A DNA stretch of 64,000 nt, from the NCBI GenBank assembly GCA_904066235.2, contig CAJFCV020000006.1, positions 4,340,001 to 4,404,000 of the forward strand, read 5' to 3'. Position 1 is the stretch's first letter. Each line of letters opens with the position of its first letter. The DNA is from Bursaphelenchus xylophilus (Eukaryota; Nematoda; Chromadorea; Rhabditida; Aphelenchoididae). Shown piece by piece: positions 36,560-46,406 of this stretch. The position numbers and the translations under genes were made by a program. Under the pieces are notes generated by a model. The model did not search any database. It had not been told where the DNA came from and saw only the letters and a list, made by a program, of their open reading frames with translations.

Positions 36560-38403
36560 ATGCCGAGCTTTTTCCAAACTTATGGCGGTGCCTTATACCG
36601 GATGTATTGCCAGTTGGAAGAGAGATCAATCGCCCCGGAAAGTACCGATCCTCTGACAAGATTATCCGCCAAAGAAGCAGCCAAGAAAATTAGAGAGGGA
36701 AAACTCTCGTCTTACGAGTTGGTAAAGGCGTATCTTGATCGAATTAGATTTGTCAACACTTATGTCAATGCCGTTACCGAGAGCTTTGATGTGGAAGCTT
36801 TAGAAGAGGCCAAGAAAGTCGACGAGTACATCAAAAGTTTGGACAAAGGCTCTGAGGAGTATAAAAATGTAAGCAAATTTGCAGTCTATCCTATAGTTAG
36901 AGAGCCTGATGTGTTCCAATTTATGAACTAAACTTCTATAAATAATATTTTTTTTCACTTTCAGCTTGCACATACCAAGCCTCTTCTTGGAGTCCCGGTC
37001 TCAATAAAACATTCATTTGATGTCAAAGGCTACCGAAATATTGCTGGTCTAGCTCATCGACGAGACATTCCCATAGCCACCGAAGATGCCGACGCCGTCA
37101 AATTGTAAGCAACCCATGTTTCTATATCCTCCAATCTTTCCAGAATCCGTGCAGCTGGCGGAATCCCTCATTGTTACAGTAACGTCCCACCCGGCTGTAT
37201 GTGGGTGGAGACGAATAATAAAGTCCATGGCACAACCTCCTCTCCGTATGATACCAGAACAACCTGTGGCGGCTCTTCTGGCGGCGAGGGATCGGTTATA
37301 TCGGCCGAGGGATCGGTTGTTGGGCTTGGCTCGGACTTAGGAGGATCGGTGAGAATCCCCGCGATCCTGAATGGAGTTTTCGGATTGAAATCGGTCGATG
37401 AAATTCCATTGAAAGGGCATTATCCAACGCAAGGATGCGAGGATGAGGGGTTTAGACAACTGGCACAGGCCGGACCTCTTGTTAGATACGCTGAGGACAT
37501 GGCGGCTATGTTTAGTGTAAGTTGATGTGATATCAAAGTCCTACCAAATTTATCGTCAAATTTCAGGTCCTCTCTTCTTATCCAATTCCATCGAACTTTG
37601 TCGATTTAAGGCCAACCAAGGTCCTTCAAACTATGCCAACTTCTTCTATTACAACTCCAAGAGTTCCAGTTGTACAAGAAGCTGTTCCCAAAGTGGCAAA
37701 AGCGATCTCCAGTCAATTCGGCGTTCCGTTGGAAGAGTTTGATCTCCCACCACTAAAACAAATCATGAGCTGGTACTTCAATGAGATCGCGAAGCCGGAT
37801 ATGGCATCGCCAGGAGAATGCTTGTTGCCGGTGAGTCCACTATCTATGACATATACATAATATTAGTTAGACGTATAATTTTCAATATTCTTCTTGAGAT
37901 TTCATCTATGAGTCTTGCTTTTGAAAACGGTTTTTATACTACCATGAAGCCTTTTTCAGCATGCCAACCAATCCAACCTTGTCATCGAGAAGATCAAGGC
38001 ATTCATTGGCGTCTCTAAGATCACCCCCGGCCCCACTTCCATTATTGATCCCTTCGGCACTCCTCTCCCCAAAGAGCAAGCCCTCAAACTTCGCCAAGAG
38101 CTCCACGAATACAGAGCAAAACTCCATGAGATTCTCAAGGATGACGTTGTAATGGTGGCACCAACTCTTGCTCGCAATTACTACTTCCATCACGAGCTAG
38201 TAATCGCTCAAGTTGATTGGTTCCAAACAGCCATTTTTAATGTTTTGGCCGTCCCAGTGGCCACGGTGCCAATTGGGTTGGATTCCGAAGGATATCCGAT
38301 ATCTGTTCAGTTGGTAGCGGCGAGGAAAAACGAGTTCTTGTTGATTAGACTGCAGGAGCATATGGAGAAGAAGTTTGGAGGATGGAGACCTCCGAAGAAT
38401 TAG
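36560..38403 (+). CDS. Amidase-signature hydrolase 1 (FAAH2-like)
   Basis: Probable hydrolase of fatty-acid or other acyl amides. Exons: 36560–36868, 36965–37104, 37144–37516, 37567–37830, 37960–38403, giving 509 residues, the usual family length. The Ser-Ser-Lys machinery is complete: Lys in GVPVSIKHSFDVKG, Ser in CGGSSGGEG, and the nucleophile in GSDLGGSVRIP. Also typical of FAAH2-like members are ETNNKVHGTTSSPYD and the C-terminal FFGGWRPP-type ending (KKFGGWRPPKN). No signal peptide or membrane segment is obvious. The first exon begins MPSFFQTYGGALYRMYCQLE, shared almost word for word by the other cluster members. It stands between two carbonic anhydrase genes, about 4.7 kb from the next amidase. 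Confidence 0.93.
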
Positions 38404-39162
38404 ATGCTACTTCAATATACCTTCACCATTCTATAAATGGTGTTAAAAAGTGCTGCTAATGGATTTAACCTCTATGATTTGGCTTTATATATGGTTGTCC
38501 TGACATTCAATGCTTTATGATTAAAATAAATGTTTTGACAAAAAAAAATTGATATCAAAGCAACATATTTTTTGACTTTTTTTGCTTTGCTGTACCAATC
38601 TTTGATTTGTAAAAGTTTCGGCACTTACTTTTCAAGTACAGCTACCTCTTCAGCCTGTTTACGACCTCCGTTGATGAGACTGTATAGAAAATGAGGCGTG
38701 CTGTCAGAGAAAAAGGATTTCATCCATCTTTTTGCATATGAAATTGTTTTGTAATTCACCGCAATTGCTATCAGGGAACGTCAAGAAAAACAACTTTTTA
38801 CTTCTCCAGAACGAATTAACAACGGACTTTCTCCAATTTGCAATGACTAATCTCATTTGTCTGTAATTTAAACTTGGCTACAACTGATTTCTCATCCATT
38901 TTCCGGGTATCACCACTGTTTTTAACATTGATGACTCAGCAATCTTTTAAAGAAGGTTAAAGCAATCTGCTGTGCGAGATCGGGGTTTATTTTCATTTTG
39001 TTTTTTGCAAGTTTAAGGCAGCCGACACTACCCAGCATGCCACTCTCTGTGACCTAGGAAAGCTTGGATTCTGAGAGAAATCAACGTCTGCCCTCGGGTA
39101 AAGTAATATTCATATACAGAATATTCTTTCTCTTCCTCGCTGTTTTTGCACTTTGGTTTCTT
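38404..39162. other. Spacer with hydrophobic frame before carbonic anhydrase 3
   Basis: The AAATAAATG signal for amidase 1 lies near 38525. At 39118–39162 the reading frame of the next gene's first exon is open and hydrophobic (IFFLFLAVFALWFL), yet no in-frame ATG occurs before the stop at 39055. An acceptor-like ATACAG ends at 39119. Confidence 0.45.
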
Positions 39163-40754
39163 ATGAATGTATGGGAAAGGAACCAAGAAGGTGAGTAAAT
39201 TTTTGCAAAGGTAAATTTTTTGCAAAAATCTGTAAGGCACTTTTACATTTTTACCCCGCGCTTTGCAGAAAAGGTGTTTCTAGGCTGAAATTTGCAAATT
39301 TTTTCTCTTTCTGATTTTGTTGCTGAAGTTATTAGCCAGGTTCTTATGGTAAATTTCAAAATAGAACTCCTGTAATCGAGTCTGAGCTATAAATCGACCA
39401 GTATAGAAGAAAGTTTCCGTATTTTTTGCCACAATGTATGCAGAATATGTATTTCTACCGAGCCTTCCAAGAGCAGCCTGAAATGTTTAGAAAATGACGC
39501 GCGGACCAGCAAAGCCATGCTGACAAAATTTGAAGAAAATTGGGTGCTTGTAAGTACTAGTCGCGACATAAAGTCCTGACACATTTTGTCGCGGGTGTCG
39601 CGCGAGAAAGTGGCAAGTTCGCGCGAAAGTGCATGTCGCTAGTGCAAAAACGGGGAATTGCCGCGACGGGTCCAAAAGAAAAACAAAATGCACTGTGCAA
39701 ATGTGTCAGGACTTTATGTCGCGACTAGTATGTTTAGCACGTTCCTTGTCAAAAAAGCTTACATTTCGTATTTCAATCTAATGGAAAATTTTATTTTTAC
39801 TTCCTTTCCAAATTTAATTTTTCAGTCTCAAACTACGACCAAAGCCATTGGCCTGGGCTTTGTCAAACAGGGCGATCGCAGTCACCAATTAACCTGGCTA
39901 ATGAGTCAACTGCGTTCAAATTTCTTGAGCCTCTTGAATTTGTAAATTTCGACAAATCTGAGTGGTTATTTTTGGACAACAACGGATGGACAGGTATGAT
40001 TACTTACATGGCCAAAATATTCAGTTTTAGCCGAGCTACGGGGATTTAAAAACTGGAAAAATCGGCCAGCGATCTCTGGAGGGAACTTGACCGGAACGTA
40101 TCGTCTACATAACATTCATTTTCATTGGGGACAGAATACGTCGCACGGAAGTGAGCATAGTGTCAATGGAGTAAAATATGCGGGTGAAGTATGTTATTTA
40201 CAGGGTTTTTGGACCCGTTATGCGTCTATATAAGGCTATAAAATATCTTTTCTTCAGATGCATTTTGTCTTCTCCAGGTTTAACAAACCCTGGAGGAATG
40301 GTGTTGACGATGTTCACGTGCTCTCTGTTTTCCTAGCCGCGAACGAATCGCACGGAGTCTTATCTCCAATTAAGAATGGGCTTTCTAAAATCGTCAAAAA
40401 AGGTGGAATAAAATCAAACGCAGGTTATAACGTGTTTCAGGCAAAATCACATCAATCAAAAACTTAAAACCATCCAGTTTTCTGCCGCAGGATCTAAAGC
40501 ATTTTTATCGATACACTGGCTCCTTGACCGCCCCACCCTGCTCTGAAGGAGTGATTTGGACGGTAATGGAAAAACCAGTCGATATTTCGACCAGCCAGGT
40601 AGTGTATGGGGGCAATCGTATAGAGGTCTTTATGATATTTTTTCAGCTAGATCTCTTGCGAAAGATCCAAGCAAAAGATCGCAGGCCGTTTATCCCCGGA
40701 AACTACCGAAATTTGCAAAATTTAAACGATCGAATAATTGTGTACAGGACGTAG
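39163..40754 (+). CDS. Alpha-carbonic anhydrase 3
   Basis: Exons: 39163–39190, 39826–39993, 40025–40188, 40258–40402, 40441–40598, 40647–40754, giving 256 residues from the first in-frame ATG. Ligands and core are intact: NIHFHWG, GEMHFVF, GSEH, and GSLTAPPCSEG (the second Thr replaced by Ala). Cys in WPGLC and PPCSEG predicts the extracellular disulfide. NNGW replaces the His shuttle loop, as in carbonic anhydrase 1, which is its closest relative here ([25 protein letters not shown] identity). The short first exon ends in the same phase as that of carbonic anhydrase 1 and shares W-x-LM-(D/N)-x-W, so a hydrophobic anchor upstream of the ATG is likely. A MITE (39555–39730) sits in the first intron. 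An AATAAAAA signal follows at about 40810. Confidence 0.88.
39555..39730. mobile_element. Palindromic MITE in intron 1 of carbonic anhydrase 3
   Basis: A 176 bp element including flanking TA pairs. Its inverted ends TACTAGTCGCGACATAAAGT and ACTTTATGTCGCGACTAGTA extend through CCTGACACATTT on both sides, about 35 bp. The TA at both borders fits mariner-type insertion. The interior is GC-rich with repeated CGCG. Confidence 0.8.
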
Positions 40755-41571
40755 ATTTATCACACTTATTGTCAATATTTATTGCTTTACGTTTATAACA
40801 ATCTATGTACAATAAAAATACAATGTATTTCTCCTACTTGCAGAAGAATCACCTGGCTCATTTATGGCTCAACTTGTGACTTTATTTTTATTCAACCTTT
40901 AAAATACTACAGCAACAGAAAAGACGGCTTCAAACGGCAACATTTTTGACAGCTTTAACGATAAAATGCTAATTTCCGGACAACCTTTTTTGTGACTCTA
41001 ACACCAAGTATTTTATGAGCTGTCAATCACATTTTAATAACTCTCCGATCCAATAAAAAGAAAGGACACTGAAACATTATCAAATAACGAGGAAATCGGA
41101 CTTATATTCATGCCTTCAAAAAGTGCTTTGTACTTTAAAAGACGATTTCTGAGTCATTGAAGCAAGCCGTAGTTAGGCCAGGACATAGGATTTTTTCGAT
41201 GTTGAGTTTTTTACATTATTATGACCCATGGCACCTGTAGAGAAAAAGCGAACCACAGTTTTCCTTAATTCTTCCATTAACTGTACTTTTTATACAATTT
41301 TCTGTTTATACAGTAATTCGTCATAACTTTCTACAATGGTGTCCGTTTGTCATAAAAATAAGGCTACTATGGTTTTTGGGCATGACGAGTTCAATAAAAC
41401 CAAAAAAAATTCATCCGGTTACGGTAACATATAAAAATACTGTATCGGTCGGTAAAAATCGACCATAAAAAGTTTGTTTCAAAAAACCCACAGCCAATTT
41501 TTTCATATTCGTAATCAGCGTAAAATTCTGCTCTAGGACCAATTTTAAAAAGTTCAAAAATAGGACCCCCA

Positions 41572-41645
41572 TTTTCCGTGGTGTAGTGGTTTTTGACCAA
41601 AACTGGTAATCTGATCACCCAGGTTCGAATCCGGGTGGGTGCGAA
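41572..41645 (+). pseudogene. tRNA-like sequence, left palindrome arm
   Basis: A-box TGGTGTAGTGG (41579–41589) and a perfect B-box GGTTCGAATCC are spaced as in a tRNA gene, but the acceptor strands (TTTTCCG and TGGGTGC) do not pair and the anticodon stem is broken. It reads as a degenerate tRNA, or a tRNA-derived repeat module, rather than a working gene. Confidence 0.6.
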
Positions 41646-42469
41646 TGTAGAAAAAAGACCTAAAATCACTTTTAATGAAAACCTGAGAGTTATTTGAAGC
41701 ACGCTGAGCAATTTTAGGCATTAAAACTCTCTGAATTTGGGATTAAAACGATTTTTATGTAATTTTAGAGGATTAATGCATCAAAAATAAAACTGCTTCA
41801 AACTGGTTGAAATTGATAACACTTATTCTATGGCTAATTGTAAGAAACTTTCCCGTTAACTTTTTTTGGTAGAATGCTATATCATGGATTACTGTAACAT
41901 TAAACCCGTTTTCGTTTTTGGTATGCCACAGGGCATAGAGACTTCAATGTATCACAATTATGATAGGAATGCTTGAGAACACGTTGTTTATCACACAAAT
42001 GTGTTTTCTATGTCCGTAGGACTTGAAACACGTCCGTTATAACGCGCAGGTTTCCAATCGATAATGATGTCAAGATGCACAATATATCATGGGAAATTCT
42101 TTTTTTGAAATATGGAGCGTTGAGATTTCTTGCTTTTTAATAGATCTAATCAAAAAAAGAAAAACATTTACCCAAGAATTTTGAAGAAAACATCTGCTAA
42201 GTAGAATAAGTTTTATGTTACAGTAATCCATGATACAGCACTCTACCAGAAAAAGTTAACAGGAAAGTTTCTTACAATTAGCCATAGAATAAGTGTTATC
42301 AATTTCAACCAGTTTGAAGCAGTTTTATTTTTGATGCATTAATCCTCTAAAATTACATAAAAATCGTTTTAATCCCAAATTCAGAGAGTTTTAATGCCTA
42401 AAATTGCTCAGCGTGCTTCAAATAACTCTGAGGTTTTCATTAAAAGTGATTTTAGGTCTTTTTTCTACA

Positions 42470-42543
42470 TTCGCACCCACCCGGATTCGAACCTGGGTGG
42501 TCTGATTACGAGTCCTGGTCAAAAACCACTGCACCACGGAAAA
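42470..42543 (-). pseudogene. tRNA-like sequence, right palindrome arm
   Basis: Inverted counterpart of the left copy with A-box TGGTGCAGTGG and B-box GGTTCGAATCC. Its anticodon-loop region reads CTCGTAA, which would be a CGT (Thr) anticodon, while the left copy has CTGGTAA. The acceptor stem does not pair, so it is most likely a tRNA-derived module. Confidence 0.6.
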
Positions 42544-43081
42544 TGGGGGTCCTATTTTTGAACTTTTTAAAATTGGTCCTAGAGCAGAATTTTACGCTGA
42601 TTACGAATATGAAAAAATTGGCTGTGGGTTTTTTGAAACAAACTTTTTATGGTCGATTTTTACCGACCGATACAGTATTTTTATATGTTACCGTAACCGG
42701 ATGAATTTTTTTTTGGTTTTATTGAACTCGTCATGCCCAAAAACCATAGTAGCCTTATTTTTATGACAAACGGACACCATTGTAGAAAGTTATGACGAAT
42801 TACTGTATAAACAGAAAATTGTATTAAAAGTACAGTTAATGGAAGAATTGAGGAAAACTGTGGTTCGCTTTTTCCCTACTGGTGCTGTGGATCATATTTA
42901 TGCAAAAAACTCAACTTCGAAAAAATCCTATGTCACGGCTTGCTTCACTGACTCAGAAATCGTCTTTTAACATTTGGTTTTTTTGTATTTTTTCTTGTGG
43001 CGTTTTGTTACATGACAAGTACAAAATCCCTCTATCATAGTATATTATCAAATTTCGCTTCTTTACCGAGCTGTTCCAGCG

Positions 43082-45133
43082 ATGAAAAGCACTCTGCAAA
43101 CCTATGCCGCCGCCCTCTATCGGATGTATTGTCAGTTCGAGGAGCGAGTTGTGGCCCCCGAAAGTACAGATCCGCTGACTAGAATCTCAGTGACCGAAGC
43201 GGCTAAGCAAATCCGGGAAGGGAAATTGGCATCGTATCAACTGGTAAAGGCGTACTTGGATCGGATAAAACATGTCAATTTGTATGTGAATGCGGTGACC
43301 GAGACGTTTGATGTGGAAGCTTTGGAAGAGGCGCAACAAGTTGATGAGTATTTGAGAAAGCTGGACAAGGAGTCGGACGAGTATAGAAATGTATGTTGCA
43401 TAGGTAAAATTGAAAATATTTCTGTTTTAAAATACGTTTTACGACCTCGTTGAAGTCTGATATGAGCTATGGTAAATTTTTTTGACCCTTTTTTTGATTT
43501 CGACAGGTCCGGCCAACCGCCCTAAAAGGCCTCGTTTAGTTGGATACACGTATTTTACAATCTATTTCTCATCTTTCAGCTAGCCGAAGCAAAGCCTCTT
43601 CTTGGTGTCCCAGTCTCGATTAAATGCGCATTCCAAGTGAGAGGTCATCGAAATATTTCCGGCTTATGCCATCGACGGGACCTCCCTCTGGCAACAGAAG
43701 ACGCTCCTGTTGTTGCGAGGTAAACATACCATATAAAATGCTCAATAAACCACTATATTTATATTCTTCAGGATCCGAGAAGCCGGTGGAATTCCTCATT
43801 GTTATACAAATGTCCCGGCCGCCTGCTTCTGGATCGAATCCACCAATAAAATTAACGGGACTTCAGCTTCTCCATACGACACAAGAACAACTTGTGGAGG
43901 ATCTTCAGGCGGAGAAGGTTCAATTATATCTGCGGAGGGATCCTTAGTTGGTATTGGATCGGATTTTGGAGGGTCTGTAAGACAGCCGGCGATGTTGAAT
44001 GGGATCTTTGGGCTGAAGCCAGTTAATACGATTCCCTTTGATGGGCATTGTCCTCAATGTCCTGATGATGAGGACTTGCGATTGATTTCTGGGACTGGAC
44101 CGTTTACAAGATATGCGGAAGATATGGCGCTGTTTTATAGCGTAAGTTAAAGGTTCACTGTGGGCTATGAATTTTGGAAAATTGAAGGTAAATTTCATCT
44201 CCTTGAAAGTTCTGTTTGGATCAAACAGCATTCTTAACATGCACCCTGATTAAAACATAGTAATTCTTACTCGTCCGCTAAAATACATATATTTGACAGC
44301 CAATCATTTTTACAGGTCCTTTCCCACATTCCCATCCCGGGAAATTACCTCGATCTGAAGCTCTCCAAAGTTCTAACGGCTACTCCAACTGGAAACGCTC
44401 TTCAAATCAGCGATGACATAAGAAATGCGCTGTCCACCGTCGCTGGTTTCCTTGCTGACCATTTTAGTGCCAACGTTGAAGAGTTTGAATTCGAGCCTTT
44501 GGAAAAACTGCTCAAATGGTATTTGAATATTGGAGCCAACGAAGGGGATAACTCCATGATTCAAATCGGATTTCCTGTAAGTGATAATACGTAATTTTTA
44601 CGAAGCACAAATCAAGGAGGGTCGTATTTCAAAACTTCTTTTTTGAAACAAAGAGCTTGTTCTGTTTTTTAAAAATGCAATTTTAGAACTCCACCATGTC
44701 GGATATGCTCCAAAATAAGATAAAAAGTTACCTCGGCCTCAGCAAAGTGAACGCTGGATCCGCGGAACTTCTCGATTGGTTCAGTGCTGCCAATCCTCCG
44801 GCCGAAAAGAAGCGACTTCATCAAGAACTTTTGAATTACAGGGCAAAGATCAACAACTTCCTAAAGAATGATGCAGTAATCGTCGTTCCAGCCTATCCAA
44901 AGACCCACTACTTCCATGGAGAACAACTTATCACTCAGAATGAGTTGTATACCACTTGTATTTTCAATGGTCTAGCTTTATCAGTTGCTACGGCGCCTAT
45001 TGGATTGGATAATGGGGGATATCCGATATCAGTTCAAATTGTGGCGGCGAGAGGAAATGATTATTTACTGATCAGACTACAGGAAATTTTGGAGAAGAAA
45101 TTTGGAGGATGGAGACCAGCTGGATCCAAATAG
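43082..45133 (+). CDS. Amidase-signature hydrolase 2 (FAAH2-like)
   Basis: Exons: 43082–43390, 43580–43719, 43772–44141, 44316–44576, 44687–45133, giving 508 residues. The catalytic set is present: Lys in GVPVSIKCAFQVRG, Ser in CGGSSGGEG, and the nucleophile in GSDFGGSVRQP, with IESTNKINGTSASPYD between. The N-terminus MKSTLQTYAAALYRMYCQFE aligns with the other members. Its exon 3 is one codon longer and exon 4 one codon shorter than the cluster norm. A GTTCCAG acceptor-like string lies immediately before the ATG, which could be a trans-splice site. It is separated from carbonic anhydrase 3 by the large palindrome. Confidence 0.93.
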
Positions 45134-45296
45134 GATGCTCTAATGCTAAAGAAGATTTTTTAATTGCTGTTTAATGCTGATAAATTACTTTTTTCCAAAA
45201 ATTTCAAATTCGAAAAAAGTATTTTATGTCGTATTTCAATATCTTTTACATACATCATCACTTTCAATATTATTACATTATTCTAATACAAGAGTA

Positions 45297-45826
45297 CTAC
45301 TTCGTCATATCGATTTCTCCGTCTTCTTCATTTACTTCTTTGACTGTACTTGTGACATCGTATTCCCCATCCTCGTAGCAATAGCAGTAATGCTGGTGTG
45401 TTTCGCAATGTTCAACAAGGAGCTGAAAAAAAACAAAAATCTTTAAAACACCAAGGAGAATCTTTAAAAATTGGTCAAAAAATGTCATCATTTTTTTATC
45501 AAAACAAAGTGTAATACTTGAGAAGGTTCAAAAATTGCTTCTATGTAACACGTCATCAAAAATATTTTAGAAACAGCCAAATTAAAAAAATGTAAAACAC
45601 GTACCAATGGATCAACCTGCACGCCTTCTTCATTTCCATCTTCTTCACAAACAGCGGCATCATGGCTCAAATTAATTCCCATGAGTTCATCAAAGTCGGG
45701 CTCAGGAATCACTTCAAACTCATCAACTTCCAGTTTAATCATCTTTCCCAGGACTTCTATTGGTTCATCTTCATGTCTTCTTTTTGAACTGACAACAGTG
45801 TAGTGAGGAACGATAGCTACGGACAT
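45297..45826 (-). CDS. Small acidic protein with Cys/His/Tyr cluster
   Basis: Two minus-strand exons, 45826–45605 and 45422–45297, give 115 residues. The N-terminal half has a basic patch (SSKRRHEDE) then acidic-hydrophobic alternation (MIKLEVDEFEVIPEPDFDEL). The second exon opens with a compact HCETHQHYCYCYEDGEYD segment rich in Cys, His and Tyr, and then an acidic tail. No family is recognised. The Cys/His cluster might bind metal, but spacing fits no standard finger. Size and two-exon layout resemble the acidic gene at 34146–34779. It ends tail-to-tail, about 160 bp from amidase 2. Confidence 0.6.
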
Positions 45827-46406
45827 ATTCAGATATAAGGTGAGAGCTGAAAATAACCGGTGAGATTTTCATCAATAGCAAGTCCCGAAATTAGTCCAAA
45901 TCTAGGGAAATTACGACTAATTACAACAAAAAATCGAATACTGCTAAATTCATTTAAAAATTAAAAAAAAAAATACTCCCTAAACAACTGTAAAACAAAC
46001 AAAGAACCTGTCCCACTCATCGAAGAACAGATTTATTAGCACTTGATTGCATTTCTGTTATTTTTCCAACTGCAGAAAATCTTGTGTGCTGCTGATTTCT
46101 CGATTTTTCTGTTACTATTCCAATTTTCAAATTTCTGTCGTTGCATAATATTACCTGCACATAGGACCAGCTCTCGACGGAGAAAGCTCAAGTTCACGTA
46201 AGGTTGTCGACCAATAACAGTTGATCTATCCAAAATTCTCGTATTTTGCAATCATTTTTCAACTTTCGGCCAAACAGCGACATAAAAATCCTAAGCCAAC
46301 CATTCCAAGACAAAATTATCCCCTTTCACTTTAGATACATATATTTATTGCTCTTTAAAAAGAAATTTCAATCACAATATTCATCAAAATGATGCCTTCA
46401 AATCCT
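45827..46406. other. Intergenic, nothing recognised
   Basis: Promoter side of the small acidic gene and 3' flank of the minus-strand amidase. No gene is seen. Confidence 0.4.

Larger units (their letters stand above)
41135..42970. repeat. 1.8 kb palindrome, two arms of about 760 bp
   Basis: The left arm, about 41135–41900, is inverted at about 42215–42970. The arms differ by only a few percent (for example GACCCATGGCACCTG against its counterpart GATCCACAGCACCAG) and enclose a 314 bp unique spacer. Both outer ends read TTAAAAGACGATTTCTGAGTC, so each boundary is TTAA. Each arm contains a tRNA-like segment. It could be a large foldback transposon or a local inverted duplication; arm divergence argues against a pure assembly artefact. 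Confidence 0.85.

Noticed and set aside
41391..41711. 106-codon minus-strand frame containing RIRTWVIRLPV
   Set aside because: It is the antisense translation of the tRNA-like segment in the palindrome arm, a well-known source of false proteins.
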